Source: Streptomyces sp. CC0208 (GTDB lineage: Bacteria; Actinomycetota; Actinomycetes; Streptomycetales; Streptomycetaceae). Taken from it: a DNA stretch of 64,000 nucleotides. Below are positions 31,564 through 39,945 of the stretch, piece by piece; the stretch's first letter is position 1; every line of letters starts with the position of its first letter. The DNA is taken from NCBI RefSeq assembly GCF_003443735.1, contig NZ_CP031969.1, positions 1,984,001-2,048,000 on the forward strand, in the 5' to 3' direction. The notes under the pieces are model-generated. The model did no database searches, was not told the DNA's origin, and worked only from the letters and a program-made list of their open reading frames with translations. A program made the position numbers and the translations under genes.

Positions 31564-32448
31564 ATGCCTCCGACCGACGTCACCACACTGATCCGCACCG
31601 AACTGCCCCGGCTGGCCGGTTCACTGCGGAAGGTCGGCGAGCTGATCCTGGAGGATCCGGCCGCCGTCACCCACTGCTCGGCCGCCGAACTGGGCCGCCG
31701 CACCGGAACCTCGCAGGCCACGGTGACCCGGTTCTGCCGCGCCATCGGGCTCGAGTCCTACCAGCACCTGCTGATCGAGCTGGCCCAGGAACGCGGTCGC
31801 GGCGAGGTCTCCGACTGGGGCTCGGCCGAGATCGGCCCGGACATCTCCCCGGACGACAGCCTGGAGCGGGTCGTGCAGGTGGTGGGCAGCGCGGACCTGC
31901 GGGCGATCCAGCAGACGATCGAGCGCATCGACCTCGACGCCCTGGAGCGCGCGGCCCAGGCGCTGGCCAAGGCCCGCCGCATCGACGTGTACGGCGTCGG
32001 GGGCAGCGGCGCGGTCGCCCAGGAGACCGAGACCCGGCTGTTCCGTATCGGCTGCCAGGTCCGCGGCTGGACCGAGGTGCACGGCGCGGCCACCTCCGCG
32101 GCCCTGCTCACCCCGGCCGACGTGGCCATAGGGATCTCCCACTCGGGCGCCACCCGCGAGACCCTCGAACCCTTCGAGATGGCCAAGGAGCGGGGCGCGA
32201 CCACCATCGCCATCACCACCGACCCGCGCTCCCCGCTGGCCAAGGCCGCCGACATCCGGCTCATCTCCGCGACCTCGGAGACCAGTTTCCGCACCGGCAG
32301 CATCGGCGGCCGGCACTCCGTCCTGATGATCGTCGACTGCCTCTACGTCCGGGTCGGCCAGGTCGCCTACCAGCGGGCCAGCGCCTCCCTCGCGCTCACC
32401 GACCACATCACCCCGCAGCACGCGGTGAAGGCTCGCCGGACGCGTTGA
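31564..32448 (+). CDS. RpiR-family transcriptional regulator
   Basis: Encodes 294 residues. The N-terminal HTH_6 domain (1-80) includes CSAAELGRRTGTSQATVTRFCRAIGLESYQHL. The SIS effector domain (about 110-245) has IDVYGVGGSGAVAQE and VAIGISHSGATRETLEPFEMA, which bind phosphosugars. RpiR proteins act as repressors or activators of sugar catabolism. Its central position and the recurring half-site at neighbouring promoters make it the likely regulator of the whole 27.5-46.9 kb locus, autoregulated through 31465-31531. No clear ribosome site precedes ATG 31564. Confidence 0.92.
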   Translation: MPPTDVTTLIRTELPRLAGSLRKVGELILEDPAAVTHCSAAELGRRTGTSQATVTRFCRAIGLESYQHLLIELAQERGRGEVSDWGSAEIGPDISPDDSLERVVQVVGSADLRAIQQTIERIDLDALERAAQALAKARRIDVYGVGGSGAVAQETETRLFRIGCQVRGWTEVHGAATSAALLTPADVAIGISHSGATRETLEPFEMAKERGATTIAITTDPRSPLAKAADIRLISATSETSFRTGSIGGRHSVLMIVDCLYVRVGQVAYQRASASLALTDHITPQHAVKARRTR

Positions 32449-32493
32449 CCGAGTCCGATCTTGCATGGATGAACCACCGAGATAACACAAAGA

Positions 32494-32508
32494 TGGTTGT
32501 TTGAATCA
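32494..32508. promoter_or_regulatory. Imperfect copy of the locus operator upstream of the mannosidase
   Basis: TGGTTGTTTGAATCA matches the perfect palindrome TGGTTCATTGAACCA at 12 of 15 positions. A further half-site ATGAACCA lies at 32469-32476. Confidence 0.6.
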
Positions 32509-32524
32509 TCCCCTCGGTGCCAGG

Positions 32525-32560
32525 ATGGGGCTCCCCCGAGTCATCTCGTAGGAGCCCCAT
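32525..32560 (+). promoter_or_regulatory. Hairpin masking the ribosome site and AUG of the mannosidase gene
   Basis: ATGGGGCTCC (32525-32534) is the exact complement of GGAGCCCCAT (32551-32560), which contains the Shine-Dalgarno GGAG and the first two bases of the start codon. Inside, CGAG (32537-32540) pairs with CTCG (32545-32548) around a TCAT loop. If transcription starts upstream of 32525, the initiation site is buried in a stable stem. Confidence 0.65.
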
Positions 32561-35500
32561 GCGCGTCACCTCTGTTGAGTCGACCGAGCTGTTCGTCGGT
32601 ACACCCGAGCAACCGCTCCAGCTGGTGTGGGCCGGGATCGAGCACGTCCCGGGCCGCTCGGTCCATGTGCGGGTCGAGGGGCACGGCACCGGGGAGACCG
32701 TCGTCACCGTCGGCGAGGACGGCACCGTACGCGCCGAGATACCCGTGACCGGCGCCGGCGGCCCGATCACGGTCACCGCGGCCGACGGGGACGAGACCGC
32801 GAGCGGCACCGGCGAGTTCACGGTCGCCGAGCCCGGCTGGACCATGTTCATGGTCAGCCACTTCCACTACGACCCGGTCTGGTGGAACACCCAGGGCGCG
32901 TACACCGAGACCTGGGACGTCGCCGACGACCCGGCCACGGCCGGCCTGCCCGCCCGTACCTTCGACTCGCGCGGCCAGTCCGGGATGAGCCTGGTCCGGG
33001 CCCACTCCGACCTGGCCCGGCGCGACCCGGCGTACACCTTCGTGCTCGCGGAAGTCGACTACCTCAAGCCGTACTGGAACGCCTTCCCGGAGGAGCGCGG
33101 CTTCCTGCGCGAGCTGATCCGCACCGGCCGCGTCGAGATCATGGGCGGCACCTACAACGAGCCGAACACCAACCTCACCGGCGCCGAGGCGACCGTACGC
33201 AACGCGCTGTACGGCGACGGATACCAGCGGGCGATCCTCGGGGCGTCCCCGGAGACCGCCTGGCAGCTGGACGCGTTCGGGCACGACCCGCAGTTCCCGG
33301 GGCTGATGGCGGACGCGGGGGTGACGTCCAGCTCCTGGGCGCGCGGGCCGTTCCACCAGTGGGGGCCGACCCTCTCCGTCTTCGGGGAGGAGCCGCGCGA
33401 CCCGCAGCGGATGCAGTTCCCGGCCGAGTTCGACTGGATCGCCCCCTCGGGGCGCGGGATCCTCACCGCGTACATGGTCAACCACTACGGCGCCGGCTGG
33501 CGGATCGACAACGCGCCCACGCTGCCCGAGGCGGAGGCGGAGGCGTTCAAGCTCTTCCGGGGCCTGAAGAAGGTCGCGCTCACCCGCAACGTGCTGCTGC
33601 CGGTCGGCGGGGACTACGCACCGCCGTGCCGCTGGGTGATGGGCATCCACCGGGACTGGAACGCCCGTTACGTCTGGCCCCGGTTCGTCTCCGGCATCCC
33701 CCGGGACTTCTTCGCCGCCGTCCGCGCGGAGCTGGAGGCCGAGGGACGCAGGGCCTCGCCGCAGACGCGGGACATGAACCCGGTCTACACCGGCAAGGAC
33801 GTCTCCTACATCGACACCAAGCAGGCCCAGCGGTACGGCGAGACGCTCCTCGCCGACGCGGAGGCCTGGGCGACCCTCGCCTCCCTCGTCACCGGGCATC
33901 CCTATCCGGACGCGGCCCTCGACAAGGCCTGGCGCCAACTGGTCTACGGCGCCCACCACGACGCCATCACCGGCTCGGAGTCGGACCAGGTGTACATCGA
34001 TCTCCTCACCGGCTGGCGGGAGTTGGCCGATCTCGCGGAGACCGTGCACGCCGACGCCACCAAGGCGCTGGCCGACCGGGTCGAGCCGGGCACCGGGCCC
34101 GATCTGGTGGTCTTCAACCCGACCACCTGGGAACGCCAGGACGTGCTCACCGTCGACGACCCCGGCCTGGTACCCGTCGGTGACGACTTCCAGCCGCTGC
34201 CGGCGGTACGCGAGCAGGACGGCACCCTCAAGGTCGTCGTCCCCGAGGTCCCCGGCATGGGCCTCAAGGCCCTGCCCCTGGCGGCCGGTTCGCTGCCCGG
34301 ATGGACCTCCGGCGAGGGCCTGACCATCCGCAACGAGTTCTACGAGGTGACGGTCGACCCCGCGCGGGGCGGTGCCGTGAGCAGCCTGCGGGCCGTCGAC
34401 GGGGAGGGCCGCGAGCTGCTGCCCGCCGGTGACATCGGCAACGAGCTGGTCGTCCAGGAGGAGTTCCCGCGGCACCCGCGCTTCGGCGAGGGCCCCTGGC
34501 ACCTCACCCCGACCGGCACGACCGCCGCCCGCAGCCGGGACGTCACGGCGGACGTCGACGTCGAGCACTCCCCTGCCGGGTCCCGCATCACCGTCCGCGC
34601 CGACCTCGGACTCTTCACGTACACACAGAAGCTGACCCTCTGGACCGGCGTGAACCGGCTCGATGTCGCCACGACGATCGACGGCTACGACGGCGAGGAC
34701 CGCCTGATCCGGGTCCGCTGGCCCTCGGACGTGCGGGGCGGACTGCCGGTGCACGAGGTCGCCGACGCGGTGATCGGGCGCGGGTTCGGGTTCGTGGAGG
34801 TGAACAGCGAGGAGTTCCCGTGGACTTTGGACAACCCGGCCAACACGTGGTTCGGGCTGGGGTCCACGGCACGGGTGGCGCTGCGCGACGACTCCGGCGC
34901 GCTCCTGGGCCAACGGGCCTTCGGAGTGGCCGAGTTGGTGTACGCCGACTGGGACGAGGCGGGTGAGCTGGGCAGCCCGCTCGCGGCGGCCCTGGTGCGC
35001 GCGGGCGTCACCGCGACCTCGACCGTCGCGGGCGGCCCCCGCTACGGCGACCTCGAGGTCGACTCCAACCTTCCCGACATCCGGATCGCCGTCGGCGGCC
35101 CCGAGCGCAACCCCCTGGTCGCCGAGGCGCTCGCCATGGACCCGGCCGCCGACCGCGAGCTGCGCCGCCAGATCGCCCACCAGGGCGTGGCGGCCGTCTG
35201 GGTCGCACCGCGCGCCTCCCTGCGCGAGGAGTGGGTGCCCGGAGCCGACCTGCGCGACCTGGAGCGGCTGCCGTTGCTGGTGATCGCCGGCGCCGACCCC
35301 TCCGGGGACGCGAAGGCCGTCGACGCGCTGATCGCGGACCTGGAGGACTTCACCGTCACCGCCACGGCGGCGGGCGGCGGCGAGGCGCTCCCGCCCGGTG
35401 ACGCCTGGGACGGGCGCGGCTTCGCCGTCCTGAACCGGGGCACGCCCGGCTGTGTGGTCACCACCTCCGGCGACCTCTACATGTCCCTGATGCGCTCCTG

Positions 35501-36773
35501 CACCGGCTGGCCGTCCGGCATCTGGGTCGACCCGCCCCGCCGTACGACGCCCGACGGCTCGGGCTTCCAGCTCCAGCGCTGGTCGCACACCTTCGAGTAC
35601 GCGGTCGTCGCGGGCGAAGGTGACTGGCGGGACCTCGAACTCCCCGCGCGGGGCCATGAGTTCAACCACCCGCTCACGGCCCGCGTGCGCGGCGAGGGCG
35701 CGTCCGCGCTCCTGCCCCGCAGCACCTCCCTGCTGGAGGTGGAACCGGCCCGCGAGGTGCTCCTCGACGCCCTCAAGCCGCTGGGTTCCCCGCTGGCCAG
35801 GGGCAGCGGGGCACCCGTGGATCCGAGGCGCGGAGTCGTGGTCCGCGTGCACGAGGTCAACGGGCGGCCGGTGCGGGTGCGGGTGCGCGGGCCGGTCGCC
35901 TGGACCGAGGGCGCCCGGGCGGACGTACTGGAAAGGCCCGGGGAGTCCCTGCTGCCGGACGGCGAGGGGGCACTGGAGGCCGGGCTCACCGGATTCGAGG
36001 TGGCCACCGTCCTGGCCACGCCCCCGCAGGCACCGGAGCCCGGAACCGACCCCGGGGTCGCCGCCCACGAGCCCGCCCAGCCCGTCCACACCCGCTACTG
36101 GCTGCACAACTCCGGGCCCGCCCCGCGCGGCAACATGCCGGTCTCCGTCTACCTCTCCCCGACCGCGCTCACCGCGACCGGCCCCGTCACCGCGACCGTG
36201 CGGATCGGCTCCGAGCTCACGGACACGTCGACGAACGGCACGGTGGTCTTCGACGTGCCGCCCGGCTGGACCGCCGAGCCCCCCGAACTGCCGTACGCGC
36301 TCGGGCCCGGCGGCTTCTCGCTGGCCGAGGTGACGGTGACACCGCCACCGGGCGCCGAGCCCGGCCGGCACTGGCTCACGGCCCGGCTGTCGTACGGCGG
36401 CCAGACGTACGAGGACGTCGTGGGCCTCGACGTACCAGGCGGACCGCCCCCGGGGCAGGGCCTGGTGTGCGACCTGGCCGCCGACCGGGTCACCGTGCGC
36501 AGGGGTGAGCGGGCTCAGGTTCCGGTGAGCCTGCGCAACTCCACCCGGGGCCCGGTCGGCGGTCAGCTGTGGGCGGTGTCGTCCTGGGGCACGTGGCAGG
36601 GCGTGACACCGGGCCTCCAGGGCTTCACGGTGCCGGGCGGGGAGCAGACGGAGGCGGTCGTCGAGGTGGACGGCTCGCAGATCCCCCCGGGCACGTACTG
36701 GCTCATGGCGAAGGCGGCGTGGAACGGCCAGGTGGCGTACACGAGGACCATCCCCCTGGAGGTGACCCCGTGA
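32559..36773 (+). CDS. GH38 alpha-mannosidase, very long form
   Basis: Encodes 1404 residues. A beta-rich N-terminal domain (1-92) precedes the GH38 catalytic domain, with zinc ligands in SHFHYDPVWW (H101, H103, D105) and nucleophile D238 in QLDAFGHDPQF. The family beta-sandwich domains follow. The last ~350 residues add extra sandwich domains of NEW3/FN3 type, making it several hundred residues longer than common bacterial GH38s. It hydrolyses alpha-mannosides, for example from high-mannose glycans. No signal peptide is seen, so action on imported oligosaccharides is likely. ATG 32559 has AGGAG five bases upstream. Its stop overlaps the next gene (GTGA). Confidence 0.92.
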   Translation: MRVTSVESTELFVGTPEQPLQLVWAGIEHVPGRSVHVRVEGHGTGETVVTVGEDGTVRAEIPVTGAGGPITVTAADGDETASGTGEFTVAEPGWTMFMVSHFHYDPVWWNTQGAYTETWDVADDPATAGLPARTFDSRGQSGMSLVRAHSDLARRDPAYTFVLAEVDYLKPYWNAFPEERGFLRELIRTGRVEIMGGTYNEPNTNLTGAEATVRNALYGDGYQRAILGASPETAWQLDAFGHDPQFPGLMADAGVTSSSWARGPFHQWGPTLSVFGEEPRDPQRMQFPAEFDWIAPSGRGILTAYMVNHYGAGWRIDNAPTLPEAEAEAFKLFRGLKKVALTRNVLLPVGGDYAPPCRWVMGIHRDWNARYVWPRFVSGIPRDFFAAVRAELEAEGRRASPQTRDMNPVYTGKDVSYIDTKQAQRYGETLLADAEAWATLASLVTGHPYPDAALDKAWRQLVYGAHHDAITGSESDQVYIDLLTGWRELADLAETVHADATKALADRVEPGTGPDLVVFNPTTWERQDVLTVDDPGLVPVGDDFQPLPAVREQDGTLKVVVPEVPGMGLKALPLAAGSLPGWTSGEGLTIRNEFYEVTVDPARGGAVSSLRAVDGEGRELLPAGDIGNELVVQEEFPRHPRFGEGPWHLTPTGTTAARSRDVTADVDVEHSPAGSRITVRADLGLFTYTQKLTLWTGVNRLDVATTIDGYDGEDRLIRVRWPSDVRGGLPVHEVADAVIGRGFGFVEVNSEEFPWTLDNPANTWFGLGSTARVALRDDSGALLGQRAFGVAELVYADWDEAGELGSPLAAALVRAGVTATSTVAGGPRYGDLEVDSNLPDIRIAVGGPERNPLVAEALAMDPAADRELRRQIAHQGVAAVWVAPRASLREEWVPGADLRDLERLPLLVIAGADPSGDAKAVDALIADLEDFTVTATAAGGGEALPPGDAWDGRGFAVLNRGTPGCVVTTSGDLYMSLMRSCTGWPSGIWVDPPRRTTPDGSGFQLQRWSHTFEYAVVAGEGDWRDLELPARGHEFNHPLTARVRGEGASALLPRSTSLLEVEPAREVLLDALKPLGSPLARGSGAPVDPRRGVVVRVHEVNGRPVRVRVRGPVAWTEGARADVLERPGESLLPDGEGALEAGLTGFEVATVLATPPQAPEPGTDPGVAAHEPAQPVHTRYWLHNSGPAPRGNMPVSVYLSPTALTATGPVTATVRIGSELTDTSTNGTVVFDVPPGWTAEPPELPYALGPGGFSLAEVTVTPPPGAEPGRHWLTARLSYGGQTYEDVVGLDVPGGPPPGQGLVCDLAADRVTVRRGERAQVPVSLRNSTRGPVGGQLWAVSSWGTWQGVTPGLQGFTVPGGEQTEAVVEVDGSQIPPGTYWLMAKAAWNGQVAYTRTIPLEVTP

Positions 36774-37432
36774 CGCCGGAGCACGCGGCACTGATCGACG
36801 GCGAACCACTGCCGAGGGAACGGGTGGACTCGTTCCTGGAAGCGCCCTATGGGGGCGCGGGGAACTGCGCGACAAGCCACGACGAACCCGCACCCGCCAG
36901 ACGCCGGATGGAACCCCCCTCTGTCGCGAGACAAAGACGCCGCTGGGCCACACAGGTCGTGGTCACGGACGAACTCGCCCGCAGGGCCTGCGCGGACCGC
37001 GGCCTGAAGGTGCCGGAAGAGGTGTCACCGGTCTCCGTCCTGGCCGTCGCCGAGACAGACGTGGCGGACCTCGGCAGCATCGTCGCCGCAGCGTTGGCCC
37101 ACTCCCCCGCCGCCCGCACGCTCCTCGCCGCCCTGGAGTCCGAACAGACGGTCCCGGAGACCGCCGTACGGGACTACTACGACCGCAACCAGGACCGCTT
37201 CCTCACCCCGGAGGCGCTACGGCGAGGCGTGACCCCCTTCGACGGGGCGTCCCCGGAGGACGTACGCCCGTACGACGAGGTCCGCGACCAGATCACCCGT
37301 GAGCTCCGCACCGCAGCCGGCCGCCAGGCGTTTTTCGGTTGGCTGGACCAGGCACGCGGCGCCGTGACCTACTCCCACGGGCACGAACACCCCGGCGACC
37401 CCTCACATCCGGACCACGAACACCGTCACTGA
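36770..37432 (+). CDS. Parvulin/NifM-like protein lacking the rotamase core, with an in-frame repeat insertion
   Basis: Encodes 220 residues from GTG overlapping the mannosidase stop. The stretch VPETAVRDYYDRNQDRFLTPEALR is the SurA/PpiC-type helix that normally leads into the rotamase domain. The segment before the closing VRPYDEVRDQITRELRTAAGRQAFFGWLDQAR helix is only about 20 residues, so the catalytic domain is missing. Residues about 24-53 (EAPYGGAGNCATSHDEPAPARRR) are encoded by a copy of a repeat found elsewhere between genes. The C-terminus is His-rich (HGHEHPGDPSHPDHEHRH), possibly metal-binding. Function unknown; translational coupling suggests help in folding the giant mannosidase. 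Confidence 0.65.
   Translation: MTPEHAALIDGEPLPRERVDSFLEAPYGGAGNCATSHDEPAPARRRMEPPSVARQRRRWATQVVVTDELARRACADRGLKVPEEVSPVSVLAVAETDVADLGSIVAAALAHSPAARTLLAALESEQTVPETAVRDYYDRNQDRFLTPEALRRGVTPFDGASPEDVRPYDEVRDQITRELRTAAGRQAFFGWLDQARGAVTYSHGHEHPGDPSHPDHEHRH
36850..36900. repeat. Copy of a dispersed intergenic repeat inside a coding sequence
   Basis: GGGGCGCGGGGAACTGCG and the following bases (CGACAAGCCACGACG) resemble the sequence at 30609-30636, there an intergenic hairpin arm. I recall this as a common repeat between Streptomyces genes. Here it is read in frame in the parvulin-like gene. Limits are approximate. Confidence 0.6.
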
Positions 37433-37517
37433 TCTCGTACGGAACCTAAACGCAACACAGCAAACCATTGACCTCCGATGAATTCTGGTCCACCTTTTCA
37501 TCAATCGGAGTCGGAGT

Positions 37518-37532
37518 TGGTTCATTGAACCA
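37518..37532. promoter_or_regulatory. Perfect 15-bp palindromic operator of the glycan locus
   Basis: TGGTTCATTGAACCA is a perfect 7-1-7 palindrome, ending 17 bases before the start codon of the binding-protein gene. It is the best copy of the element seen at the other promoters of the locus and would block initiation or clearance if occupied. Confidence 0.75.
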
Positions 37533-37549
37533 GCCGTGGAGGGCATCAC

Positions 37550-38923
37550 ATGCACGCAAAGAGACTGACCCGCACCCTGACCTGTATCGCCGTTCTGTCG
37601 CTCGCGGCCACCGGCTGCGGCCTCAGCGGCGGCTCCGACAGCGGTGACGCCACCGCCGGCGGCTGCAAGGTCGACAAGGGCAACGTCGGGTCGGGGAAGC
37701 TGACCGGGGACGTCAAGGGCACGATCACCTTCCAGACCACCAACCTGAAGAAAGACTTCGGCGGCTTCTTCAACGGAGTGATCGCGGACTTCCAGAAGGC
37801 CCACCCCGGCACCAAGGTCAAGTGGATCGACGACCCGGGCGACAACACCTTCACGAGCCGGACCGTCGCCGACGCCCAGGCCTGCACGATGGCCGACGTC
37901 ATCAACGTCAACGCGCCGACGGCGACCGCCCTCACCAAGGCCGGCTACCTGCTCGACATCGGCACCAAGGACCCGGCCGCGTCCAAGCCCTTCGTCCCGT
38001 CGTTCTGGAAGACCGCCACCTTCGCGAACGCCTCCGGCAAGGCGATCCACACCACGCTGCCCTGGTACACCGGGGGTGTCCTGCTGACGTACAACAAGGA
38101 CCTGCTCCAGAAGGCCGGCGTCGACCCGGCGAAGCCGCCGACGAGCATCTTCGGGCTCTTCGCCGACTACGAGAAGGTCGCCAAGGCCGCCGACGGCAAG
38201 TACTTCGCGACGATGGCCAACCCGATCTGGCGCATCCCCGCCGACTTCGACCAGATGGGCATCAAGGTCCTGTCCGCCGACGGCAAGTCCGCAGTGTTCG
38301 GCGACGACCCGCGCACCACCCAGTGGGTGGCGTGGATGGCGAAGCTGTACAAGGAGGGCGCGATGCCGAAGGACTCGCTGTCCTCCAGCAACGACCCCTC
38401 CACCCTCTACAGCCAGGGCAAGGTCGCCTACGGCTCGACGAACCCGAGCTTCGTGCGGTTCGTGAAGCAGAACAGCCCGTCGGTGTACGACAAGACGGCC
38501 GTCGGCCAGCAGCCCTACGACGCGCTCGGCCGGGCCTCCGCCGGTGCCCCGCAGTACATCTCGGTCGCCGCGACCAGCAAGAACGCGCCCACCGCCCTGT
38601 CGTTCGCCGAGTTCCTGACCAACGCCGAGAACCAGACGGCCTGGTGCAAGGACCCCGACGTGGTGATCTTCCCGACCACCACCGACTCGCTCAACGACCC
38701 GTTCTTCCAGAACGTGACCGGCAGCGACCCGTTCTCCCAGGCCCGCAAGCTCGTCGCCGACCAGCTCAAGACGGCCGACACCAACCAGACCAACCTCTCC
38801 CCGGCCGTGCAGAACGCCATCGTGTCCCAGGTGCAGCTGGCCATGCAGGGCAAGAAGAGCCCGGCGGACGCCGTCAAGGACGCCCAGGAGAAGGCGAACG
38901 AGCTGCTGAAGCAGGGCAGCTGA
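37550..38923 (+). CDS. Carbohydrate ABC transporter binding lipoprotein (family 1)
   Basis: Encodes 457 residues. A lipoprotein signal peptide ends LSLAATGC, with lipidated Cys24. The mature part has the family 1 pattern: ITFQTTNLKKDFGGFFNGVIADFQKAHPGTKVKW, TMADVINVNAPTATALTKAGYLLDI and a late PQYISVAATSKNAPTALSFAEFL. It captures an oligosaccharide outside the cell for the two permeases downstream. ATG 37550 has GGAGGG seven bases upstream. The adjacent operator 37518-37532 implies direct control by the locus regulator. The ligand is probably a mannose- or GlcNAc-containing oligosaccharide, judged from the enzymes around it. Confidence 0.92.
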   Translation: MHAKRLTRTLTCIAVLSLAATGCGLSGGSDSGDATAGGCKVDKGNVGSGKLTGDVKGTITFQTTNLKKDFGGFFNGVIADFQKAHPGTKVKWIDDPGDNTFTSRTVADAQACTMADVINVNAPTATALTKAGYLLDIGTKDPAASKPFVPSFWKTATFANASGKAIHTTLPWYTGGVLLTYNKDLLQKAGVDPAKPPTSIFGLFADYEKVAKAADGKYFATMANPIWRIPADFDQMGIKVLSADGKSAVFGDDPRTTQWVAWMAKLYKEGAMPKDSLSSSNDPSTLYSQGKVAYGSTNPSFVRFVKQNSPSVYDKTAVGQQPYDALGRASAGAPQYISVAATSKNAPTALSFAEFLTNAENQTAWCKDPDVVIFPTTTDSLNDPFFQNVTGSDPFSQARKLVADQLKTADTNQTNLSPAVQNAIVSQVQLAMQGKKSPADAVKDAQEKANELLKQGS

Positions 38924-38925
38924 CG

Positions 38926-39945
38926 GTGACGGCACAGATCATGCAGCCGGTGTCCGGCACGGAGTCCCCGAGCTCCGCGCCGGGCCCGGCCCCGTCCCCG
39001 TCCCGCCTCCGCCGACTCGCCAGGGCCGTGCTGCCCGGTCCAGCCCCCGGGGCCAACGGAGCGGCCATGTACCGCCGTTGGTGGCTGCCGTGGCTGTGGA
39101 CCGCCCCGGCGATCGGGTGCGCGGTGGTCTTCGGGGTGTTCCCGTTCCTCAACACGCTCCTGCTGTCCTTCACCAACGCCAAGCCGCTGGGCGGCACCGC
39201 GGGTTTCGTCGGACTCGACAACTACACGCGGATGCTCCAGGACGACGACTTCTGGCTCGCCACCCGCAACAGCGTCCTGTACGCGGTGATCGTCGTGCCG
39301 CTGATGGTGCTGCTGCCGCTGATGCTGGCCGTCCTGGTGGAGCGGAACCTGCCCGGCATCGGCTTCTTCCGCTCCGCCTTCTACACACCGGTGCTCGCCT
39401 CCAGCGTGGTCGTGGGCCTGAGCTGGCAGTGGCTGCTCGCGGACGACGGACTGGTCAACACCTGGCTGGAGAAGGCCCACCTGATCAGGTCGGCGATCCC
39501 GTTCCTGTCGGACTCGTGGCTGATCCTGCTCTCCGCGATGGGCCTGACCCTGTGGAAGGGCCTCGGCTGGTACATGGTCTTCTACCTGGCCGCCCTCGGG
39601 AACGTGCCCAGAGAGCTGCACGAGGCCGCGCAGATGGACGGCGCCGGTGCCGTGCGCCGCTTCTGGCACATCACGATCCCCGGCGTACGCCAGGCCATGA
39701 TGCTCGTCGGCACCCTCACCGGCATCGGCTCGCTCAGGGTGTTCACCGAGATCTACATGCTCGGCAGCTCCACCGGCGGTCCCGGCGGCGCCGACCGCAC
39801 CCTGCCGTTCTACATCCGGGACGTCGGCCTGGACCCGATCACCGGCAACGCGGGATACGGCTCGGCCGTCAGCGTGGCCCTGTTCGCGCTGACGCTGGGG
39901 CTGACCCTGCTGGCGCAGCGTCTGACCAAGGAGGACGAGTCATGA
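38926..39945 (+). CDS. Carbohydrate ABC transporter permease (MalF-like)
   Basis: Encodes 339 residues from a GTG two bases after the binding-protein stop; an ATG at 38941 would remove five residues. A proline-rich ~45-residue N-terminus precedes six membrane helices. The ATPase-docking EAA loop reads ELHEAAQMDGAGAVRRFWHITIPGV. It forms the channel with the next permease, whose start overlaps its stop (ATGA). Confidence 0.92.
   Translation: MTAQIMQPVSGTESPSSAPGPAPSPSRLRRLARAVLPGPAPGANGAAMYRRWWLPWLWTAPAIGCAVVFGVFPFLNTLLLSFTNAKPLGGTAGFVGLDNYTRMLQDDDFWLATRNSVLYAVIVVPLMVLLPLMLAVLVERNLPGIGFFRSAFYTPVLASSVVVGLSWQWLLADDGLVNTWLEKAHLIRSAIPFLSDSWLILLSAMGLTLWKGLGWYMVFYLAALGNVPRELHEAAQMDGAGAVRRFWHITIPGVRQAMMLVGTLTGIGSLRVFTEIYMLGSSTGGPGGADRTLPFYIRDVGLDPITGNAGYGSAVSVALFALTLGLTLLAQRLTKEDES

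Noticed and set aside
32541..36953. 1470-codon minus-strand frame opposite GH38
   Set aside because: GH38 motifs and the start hairpin/SD are on the plus strand; the reverse frame is low-complexity.
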